From NCBI GenBank assembly GCA_041628225.1, contig JBFKPQ010000015.1:1-27101 (forward strand): a stretch of 27,101 nt of DNA, read 5' to 3'. The notes under the pieces are model-generated. The model was not told where the DNA came from. It did not search any database and saw only the letters and a program-made list of their open reading frames with translations. Origin of the DNA: JBFKPQ01 sp041628225. GTDB taxonomy: Bacteria; Actinomycetota; Acidimicrobiia; Spongiisociales; JAENVV01. Each line of letters starts with the position of its first letter. Position 1 is the stretch's first letter. This document shows, piece by piece, positions 14,988 to 22,847 of this stretch. The translations under genes were made by a program, and so were the position numbers.

Positions 14988-15799
14988 CCGATACCGACAC
15001 CACCCGCCAGAAGGTCTCCGAGGCCTACGCCAAGACCGTGACCACACCGAGCGACTCGTGCTGCGACCCCAAGGGTGTCGCCGTCCAGTGGGGTGGCTAC
15101 GCCCGCGCCGAACTCGACCTCCTGCCGGCCGATGCCGTCTCGAACGCACTGGGCTGCGGCGACCCACTCGCATTCGCAGGCGTCCAAGCCGGACAGACAG
15201 TGGTGGACCTCGGCAGCGGGGCGGGGATCGACATTCTCATCGCGGCGCGAAGAGTCGGCCCGACCGGCCACGTGATCGGCATCGACATGACCGACGAGAT
15301 GCTCGAACGCGCGCGCGCCAACATCGCCGAGGCGGGCTTCGACAACGTCGAAGTACGGAAAGGCATCATCGAGGACATGCCCGTCGAATCGGGGACCGTC
15401 GATTGGGTCATCTCGAACTGCGTCATCAACCTGTCACCAGAGAAGGACCGCGTGTTCGCAGAGATCGCGCGCCTCCTCAAGCCAGGTGGTCGCATGCTCG
15501 TGAGCGACATCGTCGCCGAGGAACTGCCCGCCGAACTGCGCGAGAACGAGGCCCTGTACAACTCGTGCATCGCCGGGGCGATCAGCGAATCGGACTACGT
15601 GGCCGGCTTGACGCGGGCGGGTTTGACCGACGTTCGCGTCGAGGGCCGCATCGCCTACGACGAGGCGCAGCTCAACGATCTCATCGAGTCCGACCTCGAG
15701 GCGGGCTGCTGCGGCGATGCGGACGGGACCGCCGAAGCGAGCCGCGTGCTGGCCGGCAAGGTGTGGAGCGCACGGGTGGTGGCCACGAAGCCAGCCTGA
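14984..15799 (+). CDS. arsM: Arsenite methyltransferase
   Basis: ArsM methylates As(III) in the cytoplasm using S-adenosylmethionine and reductant thiols. The protein has 271 residues from the ATG at 14984, with AGGAGG seven bases upstream inside arsR and a 4-bp ATGA overlap. The SAM-binding motif VVDLGSGAGIDILIA is at about 73-87. Cysteines at 58 (LGCGDP), 146 (SNCVINLSP) and 195 (YNSCIAGA) match the three arsenic-binding cysteines of ArsM enzymes. There are further pairs at 26-27 and near the C-terminus (AGCCGD). No arsenite efflux gene is present in the window. Confidence 0.95.
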   Translation: MTDTDTTRQKVSEAYAKTVTTPSDSCCDPKGVAVQWGGYARAELDLLPADAVSNALGCGDPLAFAGVQAGQTVVDLGSGAGIDILIAARRVGPTGHVIGIDMTDEMLERARANIAEAGFDNVEVRKGIIEDMPVESGTVDWVISNCVINLSPEKDRVFAEIARLLKPGGRMLVSDIVAEELPAELRENEALYNSCIAGAISESDYVAGLTRAGLTDVRVEGRIAYDEAQLNDLIESDLEAGCCGDADGTAEASRVLAGKVWSARVVATKPA

Positions 15800-15877
15800 C
15801 CGACCGAAGCGAGCCGCGCGGCCACGGAACCGGCTCGGGCGTCTCCTACGTATCGTTCTACGAGGAGGAGGTACGTG

Positions 15878-16213
15878 ATGGTTCGACGTAGGTTGGCCGC
15901 CGCCCTGGCGGTCTTGTTGCTGGTGGCATGCGGCGGCAGTGACGGCGATGGGAGCTCAGCGGGTCCTTCCGCCGCCATCACCATCGAGAGCTTCTCGTTT
16001 GGCGATCCGATCTCGGTGGCGCCCGGCACGACCGTCGAGGTGACCAACGCCGATGGCACCAACCACACCTGGACATCGGTCGAAGACGTCTTCGATTCGG
16101 GCACCCTGGCGAGCGGAGAAACGTTCCGCTTCACCTTCGACGATCCCGGCGACTACCAGTTCCTGTGCCGGATCCATTCGTCGATGACGGGCTCGATCAC
16201 GGTGTCCGGCTGA
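15878..16213 (+). CDS. Cupredoxin (plastocyanin-like) lipoprotein
   Basis: This 111-residue lipoprotein has signal MVRRRLAAALAVLLLVAC with lipidated Cys18 and a Gly/Ser/Asp linker. Its single cupredoxin domain (about 32-111) carries the type 1 copper ligands His63, Cys97, His100 and Met103 in NHTW and FLCRIHSSM. It is a probable extracytoplasmic electron carrier. The ATG at 15878 has AGGAGGAGG centred about 10 bases upstream; a GTG at 15875 is an alternative. It lies 78 bp after arsM on the same strand, so co-transcription is possible but a link to arsenic is not shown. Confidence 0.9.
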   Translation: MVRRRLAAALAVLLLVACGGSDGDGSSAGPSAAITIESFSFGDPISVAPGTTVEVTNADGTNHTWTSVEDVFDSGTLASGETFRFTFDDPGDYQFLCRIHSSMTGSITVSG

Positions 16214-16216
16214 CGT

Positions 16217-16969
16217 TCAGCGGCCGTCGAGGACGGTCCGGATCCGCTCGTCGAGTTCGGGCGGGATCACCGCATTCGTATCGCGCAGTTCGGCGAGCTG
16301 TGTGCGGGCATCGACGAGCGCCGCGTACAGCGGTGGGCACGTCGGGCATACCTCGAGGTGCGACTCGACGACGCGGGCCGTCGTGAGGTCCAGTGCGCCA
16401 TCCAGATAGTCGGACACGTGTTGACGGGCATCCCAACACCGCATGGGGACTCCTTCGAGCTGCTTGCGCCGTTCCTGGCCTTCGGCGAGCGCCGACACGA
16501 GGGCCATCCTCCCTCGCCGCAACCGCTGCTTGGCGGCGGGCAGCGAGATGTCGTGGAGTTCGCCGATCGCCTTCACCGTCCAGCCCTCCACGTCGTGAAG
16601 CACGACCGCCGACCGGTAGATGAACGGCAGACGCGCCAACGAGTCCTCGAGTTCTTCCCGATCGGCCATTCGTTCGGCGACCTGGGCCGGGTCGACGGTG
16701 TATGCGTCGTCGCGCCAATGTTCCTCGACCTCGTCGACCACGACCTCCCGGTTGGCGCGCCGGCCGCGGTCTATGGCGAGGTTGTGCAGGATCCGCCGGA
16801 GCCAAGCTCCAAGCTGCGCGTCCCCGCGGAATTGATCCCGACGTTCGAGGGCACGAACGATGGTGTCCTGGACGAGATCGGCGGCGAGATGCGTGTCCCG
16901 CACGACCGACAGAGCGAACCGGCAGAGACCGTCCCGCTCGGCGGCTAGCTCGTCGTCGGTCCACGTCAT
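16217..16969 (-). CDS. ECF sigma factor fused to a zinc-binding anti-sigma domain
   Basis: The protein has 250 residues from the ATG at 16969, overlapping the thioredoxin-like gene by ATGA. Sigma region 2 is at about 10-75 (DLVQDTIVRAL, AWLRRILHNLAIDRGRR) and region 4 at about 108-160 (LPFIYRSAVVLHDVEGWTVKAIGELHDISLPAAKQRLRRGR). After a short linker, residues 176-250 form a zf-HC2/ZAS-type domain with YLDGAL and the zinc motif HLEVCPTC (Hx3Cx2C). These two parts are usually separate sigma and anti-sigma proteins. Here no stop divides them, so the regulator carries its own inhibitor. Promoter targets are unknown. Confidence 0.9.
   Translation of the reverse strand: MTWTDDELAAERDGLCRFALSVVRDTHLAADLVQDTIVRALERRDQFRGDAQLGAWLRRILHNLAIDRGRRANREVVVDEVEEHWRDDAYTVDPAQVAERMADREELEDSLARLPFIYRSAVVLHDVEGWTVKAIGELHDISLPAAKQRLRRGRMALVSALAEGQERRKQLEGVPMRCWDARQHVSDYLDGALDLTTARVVESHLEVCPTCPPLYAALVDARTQLAELRDTNAVIPPELDERIRTVLDGR
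16444..16455 (-). promoter_or_regulatory. Internal in-frame start with Shine-Dalgarno for the anti-sigma domain
   Basis: Within the sigma-ZAS frame, AAGGAG (16450-16455) lies 5 bases before an in-frame ATG (16442-16444). Initiation there would produce a free 75-residue ZAS domain beginning MRCWDARQHVSDYLDG. Its position exactly at the domain boundary suggests either use as a second start or the relic of two fused genes. Confidence 0.55.
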
Positions 16970-17391
16970 ATCGTTCTCCACATGGTGAAGGCTCCGTAGC
17001 TCAGAATGATCGCGCCAAACACCACCAGAGGCCACGCCGGTCCGGCGGCCAAGCCGACCGCCACGACGGCTCCGCCTCCGCCGAGCCGGATGAGGGCATC
17101 ACCCCGACCAAGTACCGACGGCTCGCCCCGCTCGATGAGCGCTCGGACGAGACCATCGAGTTCGTCGTCGGTCCGCCGCCCCGTCACGCGGAACGCCTCA
17201 TCTCCCGCGACCCGACCAATGAGGGTTGGAGTGGCGTAGATCCGCAGGTCTGCCACGCCGGCGTCCAGAGCGTCGAGTTCGGTGACCCGCACGTCCGGGT
17301 GGCGAGCGGCGAGCGCCACGACATGCGGGCGCATGGCGTGGCAAGCGGAACAGTTGAGCGCGGTGATCCAGAGGAGTTCGACCGGTGCCAC
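16966..17391 (-). CDS. Thioredoxin-like protein with C-terminal membrane anchor
   Basis: The 141-residue protein starts at GTG 17391. The thioredoxin-fold part (about 1-85) has the redox motif CSAC (Cys14, Cys17) after LLWITALN and the cis-proline loop YATPT. Residues about 105-137 are hydrophobic (GGAVVAVGLAAGPAWPLVVFGAIIL) and probably form a membrane hairpin or one to two segments. With no N-terminal signal, the redox domain is likely cytoplasmic and tethered. It is translationally coupled to the sigma-ZAS gene, which suggests thiol control of that zinc domain (inference). It might instead be a general disulphide reductase. Confidence 0.78.
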   Translation of the reverse strand: MAPVELLWITALNCSACHAMRPHVVALAARHPDVRVTELDALDAGVADLRIYATPTLIGRVAGDEAFRVTGRRTDDELDGLVRALIERGEPSVLGRGDALIRLGGGGAVVAVGLAAGPAWPLVVFGAIILSYGAFTMWRTI

Positions 17392-17446
17392 GACGGTTGC
17401 CGAAGCCCGGAGCCCTGGCTGCTCCGAGCCCTCGCGTCCCCGGCGG

Positions 17447-17662
17447 TCAACTCACCGGCGCGGTCTCGTTGGTACGAAACCGGAACATGGCATAGAGAGG
17501 GCACCAGCCGACCAGGCCCGTGGCGAGCGGCACAAACCCGAGATACTGGAACACGGTGCCGAGTGTCCCGCCGACCGCTCCGCTCCAACCCATATAGAGC
17601 AGCACGGCACCGAGCACCACCCGGGCGATCCGATCCCATCCTGCTTCGTTCACGAACTTCAT
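17447..17662 (-). CDS. DUF2892 small inner-membrane protein
   Basis: This 71-residue protein starts at ATG 17662 with GAGGAG eight bases upstream; an open frame extends to 17755 but without a better start. The sequence MKFVNEAGWDRIARVVLGAV with two membrane segments and the GLVGWCPLYAMF ending is typical of DUF2892, a domain also found at the membrane end of YgaP-type rhodaneses. It probably heads a three-gene run with the thioredoxin-like and sigma-ZAS genes (55 bp and ATGA junctions). Its function is unknown; sulphur or redox chemistry is suggested by association. Confidence 0.88.
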   Translation of the reverse strand: MKFVNEAGWDRIARVVLGAVLLYMGWSGAVGGTLGTVFQYLGFVPLATGLVGWCPLYAMFRFRTNETAPVS

Positions 17663-17730
17663 GATCTGCACTCCTCGTGAGATGAACACCCCAAAGACGA
17701 ACGAAGAGGCAAAAGGGATACAGGGCGGGA

Positions 17731-18390
17731 TCAGTCGCCGCAGCGACCGACCCACTCGACCTCGGGAACGACGCCGACCCGATAGGTGCTGACCACGCCG
17801 TCCTCGATCTCGAATCGGATCCTGAAGTCCAGATCGGACTCGTCGTCCGGGATGAATGTCAGGTACTCGTCGGCGTCCTCACCTTCGGGCGGATTGGACG
17901 GGACGACGTTGCCCGCATAGGTCGACCGGACCGCCGACGCCGTGTCGCCCACTCCGATGCCGGACAGCGTGCGGATGCCAGGCCCGTCGACGTCTACCCG
18001 AACGATCTGACCGGCCCGGACCATGAGGCGCAGCTGATCGGCGATGCCGGTGTCGGGATGGTGAATCCAAGAGGAGCAAGCCGGATCCTGGTCGGGGAGC
18101 TCCACGAGGTCACCGGGAACAGCAGCTTCGGCGTCGGCAAACGACATTTCGATCAGGTACGGACCAACCCTCCGCAGGGAAGCCGTCCACACGCCCATCA
18201 GGTCGGTGAGGTCGGGCTCCCCAACACCGAGCGTCGTCGTCGTGGTGGCTGCCCGGGCCACCGTGGACACCACGAGAGGGGCGGTCGTGGTGGGCGCGGT
18301 CAGCGGATCGACGTCGAGATCCAGGCCGTCGCACGCGACCACGAGGAAAACCAGCGTGAGTATGACGGCGCAGATTCTTCCGACTCCCAT
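17731..18390 (-). CDS. Lipoprotein of unknown function
   Basis: The protein has 219 residues from ATG 18390 with GGAGG just upstream. The signal MGVGRICAVILTLVFLVVAC gives lipidated Cys20, followed by a Thr/Ala-rich linker (TAPTTTAPL, ATTTTTLG) that would span the envelope. The folded part (about 65-219) contains two cysteines (PACSSW and GRCGD) that could form a disulphide, and ends in a beta-rich region. I recognise no family. It diverges from the GerMN lipoprotein across 78 bp. Confidence 0.8.
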   Translation of the reverse strand: MGVGRICAVILTLVFLVVACDGLDLDVDPLTAPTTTAPLVVSTVARAATTTTTLGVGEPDLTDLMGVWTASLRRVGPYLIEMSFADAEAAVPGDLVELPDQDPACSSWIHHPDTGIADQLRLMVRAGQIVRVDVDGPGIRTLSGIGVGDTASAVRSTYAGNVVPSNPPEGEDADEYLTFIPDDESDLDFRIRFEIEDGVVSTYRVGVVPEVEWVGRCGD

Positions 18391-18468
18391 GTTCCTCCAA
18401 CGACGTCCGGTGCCTCTGGGTTCCTGCCGTCGGACCCTGTTCCCCATCGGTCCGCGTGCGACCACAAT

Positions 18469-19518
18469 ATGGACATGAGACGGCTAACGACGATCGCAAT
18501 TCTGATTCTGGTCATCGGCACCGCCTGCGATAACACGCCGACGACAACCGGCGGAGAAACCACGACGACCACGACCGGCTCGGCGACGACTTCCTCGCCT
18601 GCCACGTCCCAACCCTCGCCTCCGACCAACCCCCCTGCCTCGTCGACGACCCCTCCGACCGACCATTCGACCGTTTGGGTCTACTTCTCGTTCGGCGACG
18701 GCTCGGACTGCGCCATGGTCAAGGGGTTCGAACGAACCTACGAGGGCACCGGCGCGGTGGAGGCGGCATTCCAGGCACTCGTCGGTGGGCCTGACGACGA
18801 GGAAGCCGCCGTCGGAGCCGGTTCCTTCTTCTCGGCGGAGACCGCCGGGACCGTCAACTCCGCGCTGATCTCAGACGGCATCTTGAGCGTCGACTTCGCC
18901 GATTTCCGCGACCGTCTCAACAACGCTTCGACGAGTTGCGGAAGCGAGGCGCTCCTGAGCCAGCTCAACACGACCGCCTTCCAATTCCCCGAAGTCGACC
19001 GCGTGATCTATTCGATCAACGGGTCGTGCTCCACGTTCTTCAACTGGCTGCAACGCGAGTGCCAGGTGATCGATGCTCCCGGGACGTCATCGGGCGCCAC
19101 CAACGAACTGGCGTCGGGTTCGGGATGCACCCCCGGCACCGACGAACTGCCAGACGGCCGCTGGTTCGGGTTCGTCTCGACCGCAACGGCCACCGCCGTC
19201 GAGTTCGATCTGGCATGTTGGTTCGGGGGCTCCGCAGCCATTCGAGCTGCCGCCGAGGACCAGATGGAATCGCCGCCTCCCAACGACTACTACATCCGCA
19301 ACGAGTCGGCACAGCTGCGCACGGTCGCGGTCTCCGCTTCGGCGAACGCCAACTGGATGACGCAGAGCGGGGATCCGAACACGGCCCACGACACCGACTA
19401 CGCGGCGTGGGTGGCCGAAGTGTCCCGGCGCTCGACGACCGGGGAGTGGCAACCCGGCGTCTGGCTGACGATCGAGAACGGCGTCACCACCCTCGTCACG
19501 GAGCAATACGTTCCCTAG
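18469..19518 (+). CDS. GerMN-domain lipoprotein
   Basis: The protein has 349 residues from ATG 18469; ATG 18475 is an equally good start, and no Shine-Dalgarno is visible. Signal RRLTTIAILILVIGTAC gives lipidated Cys20, then a Thr/Ser/Pro linker of about 40 residues. A GerMN (sporulation/germination) domain at about 65-180 includes VWVYFSFG, AVEAAFQALVGGP and ILSVDFADFRDRLNNAS..CGSEALLSQLNTTAFQFPEVDRVIYSING. In actinobacteria such lipoproteins occur outside sporulation. The C-terminal ~150 residues (PDGRWFGFVSTATATAVEFDLACWFGG) form a second, unassigned domain. Confidence 0.87.
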   Translation: MDMRRLTTIAILILVIGTACDNTPTTTGGETTTTTTGSATTSSPATSQPSPPTNPPASSTTPPTDHSTVWVYFSFGDGSDCAMVKGFERTYEGTGAVEAAFQALVGGPDDEEAAVGAGSFFSAETAGTVNSALISDGILSVDFADFRDRLNNASTSCGSEALLSQLNTTAFQFPEVDRVIYSINGSCSTFFNWLQRECQVIDAPGTSSGATNELASGSGCTPGTDELPDGRWFGFVSTATATAVEFDLACWFGGSAAIRAAAEDQMESPPPNDYYIRNESAQLRTVAVSASANANWMTQSGDPNTAHDTDYAAWVAEVSRRSTTGEWQPGVWLTIENGVTTLVTEQYVP

Positions 19519-20057
19519 AAGCGGTCCAGCCACTCCTCGAACGCGACGGTCAGCCGCCCGAGCCGCTCGAGCGTTTCGTCGTCGGCCACGTCGCCATGCT
19601 CGTCCATGAGGTGACGCGCGCCGCGCACGTACACGACGGGCTTCGGCATGAGGTGTGCGCCGAGATAGTCGAGCAGATGGCGAAGCTGCGCCTGGGCGAG
19701 GCGGGTTCCCCACTGACCAGACGTCGCTCCCAAGGTGGCCACCGGCTTGCCACCGAAGCCGGGATCGTGGCGCGAGACCCAGTCGATGACATTCTTCAGT
19801 GTCCCCGGTATCGAGCCGTTGTACTCGGGCGTGGCGATGAGCACCCCATCGCTTTCGGCGATGGCTTGACGGAGGCGTGCGACCCCGGCGGGTTCGGGAT
19901 CCTCGTCGTCGGCGTTGAACGGTGGGATGGACGTCAGGTCCTCATAGACCTTGATCGACAGCCCCGCAGGAGCGACCTCGGCGGCAGCCCGCAGCAGCGC
20001 GCGGTTGAAGGAACCGACGCGCAAGCTGCCCGGAATCGCCAGAACCGACTTCGCCAT
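19515..20057 (-). CDS. NAD(P)H-dependent FMN reductase (chromate-reductase-like flavoprotein)
   Basis: This 180-residue flavodoxin-fold reductase has the FMN phosphate loop GSLRVGSFNRALLRAA at about 10-25 and the family signature PEYNGSIPGTLKNVIDWVSR. It reduces FMN, quinones or other acceptors in the cytoplasm; the physiological substrate is unknown. Its stop codon interleaves with that of the GerMN gene (shared CTAG at 19515-19518), so the two converge without any terminator space. It diverges from mmsA across 62 bp. Confidence 0.92.
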   Translation of the reverse strand: MAKSVLAIPGSLRVGSFNRALLRAAAEVAPAGLSIKVYEDLTSIPPFNADDEDPEPAGVARLRQAIAESDGVLIATPEYNGSIPGTLKNVIDWVSRHDPGFGGKPVATLGATSGQWGTRLAQAQLRHLLDYLGAHLMPKPVVYVRGARHLMDEHGDVADDETLERLGRLTVAFEEWLDRF

Positions 20058-20077
20058 GCGGCCACCCTACGGCACGG

Positions 20078-20101
20078 TCGGCCGGCGTACAATCGGCCGG
20101 C
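20078..20101 (+). promoter_or_regulatory. Candidate mmsA promoter flanked by repeated TCGGCCGGC
   Basis: A good -10 box, TACAAT (20088-20093), is flanked by two copies of TCGGCCGGC (20078-20086 and 20093-20101), 15 bp apart. Each copy contains the palindromes CGGCCG and GCCGGC. No convincing -35 is present, which would fit a promoter needing an activator or one controlled through the repeats. Confidence 0.45.
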
Positions 20102-20119
20102 AACATCGACGAGGTACCC

Positions 20120-21610
20120 ATGAGAGTCATCCCGCACTGGATCGGCGGACAGGCCACGGAAGGCGACGCCGACCGCACCGCCCCCGTCTACAACCCTGCC
20201 GAAGGCGCCCAACAGGCCGAGGTCGTCCTGGCTCAGACGGCCGACGTCGATCGCGCCGTTGCCGCCGCCTCCACGGCCTTCGACGCCTGGTCCCAGACGT
20301 CTACGAGTCGGCGCACCCAAATCATGTTCGCCTTTCGCGAGTTGCTGAACGCCCGGCGGAGGGAACTGGCGGAACTCATCACCGACGAACACGGCAAGAC
20401 GTTGTCCGACGCCGAAGGCGAGGTCCAGCGCGGCCTCGAGGTCGTCGAGTTCGCCTGTGGGATCCCCAACCTGCTCAAGGGCGAGTACAGCGACGAGGTT
20501 TCGAGCGGCGTCGACAGCTTCTCCTTTCGCCAGCCGCTCGGGGTGGTGGCTGGCATCACCCCGTTCAACTTCCCGGCGATGGTGCCACTGTGGATGTATC
20601 CGGTGGCGATCGCCACCGGGAATACTTTCATCCTGAAGCCGTCCGAACGGGATCCGTCGGTCTCGTTGGCCGTGGCGGAGTTGTGGGCCGAAGCCGGTCT
20701 ACCCGAAGGCGTCTTCAACGTGGTCCAGGGTGACAAAGTCGCCGTGGACCATCTCCTCGACCACCCCGGTGTGGCGGCGGTGTCGTTCGTCGGTTCGACC
20801 CCGATCGCCAAGTACATCTACGAACGTGGCAGTGCCCAGGGCAAGCGGGTCCAGGCGCTCGGCGGGGCCAAGAACCACGCCATCGTCCTACCCGACGCCG
20901 ATCCCGAGTACGCCTCGGAGCATCTGGCGGCGGCTGCGTTCGGCTCGGCGGGGGAACGGTGCATGGCGATCTCGGCGGCCGTGGCCGTGGGCGATCAGGC
21001 CGACGCATTGCTGGAGGTTCTCGACGCCAAGGCGTCCGCCGTAAAGGTAGGGCCGGGACGCGATCCTGAAAGCGAGATGGGGCCGGTCGTGACGCCCCAG
21101 GCACGCGACCGGATCGTATCGCTGATCGATGCCGGCGAACGCGAAGGCGGCAAGGTTCGCATCGACGGGCGGGGCATCCGGATCTCAGGGCACGAGAACG
21201 GGTTCTTCGTCGGGCCGACCGTCATCGACGGTGTCACTCCCGACATGGAGATCTACCGTCAGGAGGTGTTCGGCCCGGTGCTGTCGGTCGTTCGCGCCCG
21301 CGACGTGTACGAAGCCATCGACATCATCAACGCAAACCCGTATGGCAACGGCACCGCCATCTTCACGTCGGACGGTGGCGCGGCTCGCACGTTCATGCGC
21401 AACGTCCAGGTCGGCATGATCGGCATCAACGTGCCGGTGCCGGTCCCCATGGCCTATCACTCGTTCGGCGGTTGGAAGGACTCGCTGTTCGGCGAACACC
21501 ACGTCCACGGGCCCGACGGTGTCCGCTTCTACACCCGCGGCAAAGTCGTCACGTCGCGCTGGCCAGAACCCACGCACGAGGCATCGCTCGACATGCCCAC
21601 GGCTACCTGA
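20120..21610 (+). CDS. mmsA: CoA-acylating methylmalonate-semialdehyde dehydrogenase family protein
   Basis: The 496-residue aldehyde dehydrogenase has catalytic Cys281 in FGSAGERCMA and the FNFP motif (Asn150). GGAKNHAIV is at 248-256, where Asn replaces the general-base Glu of hydrolytic aldehyde dehydrogenases; this is the mark of the CoA-dependent MmsA/IolA group. The reaction is oxidation of methylmalonate or malonate semialdehyde to propionyl- or acetyl-CoA with NAD+ and CO2 release, used in valine, pyrimidine and inositol breakdown. ATG 20120 has GAGG upstream. No other valine or inositol genes are present; the downstream transporter, hydrolase and kinase point to another substrate (inference). 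Confidence 0.93.
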   Translation: MRVIPHWIGGQATEGDADRTAPVYNPAEGAQQAEVVLAQTADVDRAVAAASTAFDAWSQTSTSRRTQIMFAFRELLNARRRELAELITDEHGKTLSDAEGEVQRGLEVVEFACGIPNLLKGEYSDEVSSGVDSFSFRQPLGVVAGITPFNFPAMVPLWMYPVAIATGNTFILKPSERDPSVSLAVAELWAEAGLPEGVFNVVQGDKVAVDHLLDHPGVAAVSFVGSTPIAKYIYERGSAQGKRVQALGGAKNHAIVLPDADPEYASEHLAAAAFGSAGERCMAISAAVAVGDQADALLEVLDAKASAVKVGPGRDPESEMGPVVTPQARDRIVSLIDAGEREGGKVRIDGRGIRISGHENGFFVGPTVIDGVTPDMEIYRQEVFGPVLSVVRARDVYEAIDIINANPYGNGTAIFTSDGGAARTFMRNVQVGMIGINVPVPVPMAYHSFGGWKDSLFGEHHVHGPDGVRFYTRGKVVTSRWPEPTHEASLDMPTAT

Positions 21611-21617
21611 TCGCCAA

Positions 21618-22847
21618 GTGGATCTCCAACTCTCCCGCCGGTATCTGCTCACGATGTTCGCGGCGCTCTACTTCGTGCAGGGCGTCATCCAGGCGTACCA
21701 GCTGAACTTCTTCAAACCGCACATGGACAGCGAGGGCATCGATGCCGACCGGCTCGCCGTCGTCGCCTCGCTGGCATTGCTGCCGTTCGTGATCAAGTGG
21801 ATCTACGGCATCATCTCGGACCGGTACGCCTTGTTCGGCCGTGGGCATCGCGTTCCGTACATGCAGATCGGCCTCGTCGCCACGGCCGTCGCCTTCGTCG
21901 TGGCCTACTTCATCGACCCGTCCGAGAGTTTCGGAATCCTGGCGACGATGGTCCTCGCCGCCACCTTCGCCATGGCCCTGTTCGACACCACGGCCGACGC
22001 GCTGGCGGTCGACGTGGTCCCCCCCGAAGACCACGCCGACGTCAACGCCGCCATGACCGGGGGCCGCGCCGCCGGCCTCGTGGTCCTGTCGCTGGCCTTC
22101 GGCCTCATCGCCGACACCGTCGGATATCAGGCGATCTTCCTCGTCATCGCCGCCTTGATGGTGATCCCGCTCGTGATGGTGTCTCGAGTCCGAGAACCGA
22201 GCCACCGCACACCCGCCCATCAATTCGACCGCGCCGCGTTCCGAGTACTCCTGCAGCCCCGGTACCTCGTGTTCGCGCTGTTCTTGACCCTGGCGTGGAC
22301 GGCGTTCCAGGGCATCGACGGGCTGGTCACGTTTTCGATGGCCAACGAACTCGACTCGTCGGGACGCACCATCGGCCTGTATGGCACGTTGAAGGGCGTC
22401 GGCATGGTCGTCGGGGCGTACGGCGTCCATACGATGGTTCACCGGTTCGGGCGACGAACGGCCGCCCTGGTCACGGTGGCCGCCGTCACCGCCGGCGGCC
22501 TGGCGTTCTCGGTGCTGGACACGGAGCGGAGCATTCTGCTGGCGGCGGTGCCGTGGGGGGTGGCCGTCGGGCTGCAGTGGACCACCTACGTGACGATGTC
22601 CATGGGTGTCACCGACACGCGCATCGCCGGCTCGATGTTCGCCATCCTCCAGACCATGTCGAACATCGGCATCGGCGCGGGCGAAGGACTGGCCACCGCG
22701 CTCTCGGACAACTGGGGCTTTTCGGGGGTGTTCCGCACGTTCGCCTTGGCCAACCTCGCCGTCGTTCCTCTCATCCTCTTCGTCACGAACCGGTTCGCAC
22801 GCATGTACGCGCGCCACGAGACCGACGCCGTCGCCGAGGCGCTGTGA
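21618..22847 (+). CDS. MFS transporter
   Basis: The protein has 409 residues from GTG 21618, 7 bp after the mmsA stop; ATG 21654 (MFAALYFVQG) is the alternative. About twelve membrane segments are visible. The N-terminal pattern ALYFVQGVIQAYQLNFF, LLPFVIKWIYGIISDRYALFGRGHRVPYMQ resembles AmpG- and BT1-type transporters, with an Arg-rich loop 2-3 signature (SDRYALFGRGHR). The substrate cannot be read from sequence. Its position in a catabolic operon makes import of the pathway's substrate likely. Confidence 0.9.
   Translation: MDLQLSRRYLLTMFAALYFVQGVIQAYQLNFFKPHMDSEGIDADRLAVVASLALLPFVIKWIYGIISDRYALFGRGHRVPYMQIGLVATAVAFVVAYFIDPSESFGILATMVLAATFAMALFDTTADALAVDVVPPEDHADVNAAMTGGRAAGLVVLSLAFGLIADTVGYQAIFLVIAALMVIPLVMVSRVREPSHRTPAHQFDRAAFRVLLQPRYLVFALFLTLAWTAFQGIDGLVTFSMANELDSSGRTIGLYGTLKGVGMVVGAYGVHTMVHRFGRRTAALVTVAAVTAGGLAFSVLDTERSILLAAVPWGVAVGLQWTTYVTMSMGVTDTRIAGSMFAILQTMSNIGIGAGEGLATALSDNWGFSGVFRTFALANLAVVPLILFVTNRFARMYARHETDAVAEAL

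Noticed and set aside
16209..16221. GCTGA/TCAGC inverted repeat between the convergent cupredoxin and sigma genes
   Set aside because: The stem is only 5 bp, contains both stop codons and has no T-run, so the symmetry is explained by two facing TGA codons and not by a terminator.
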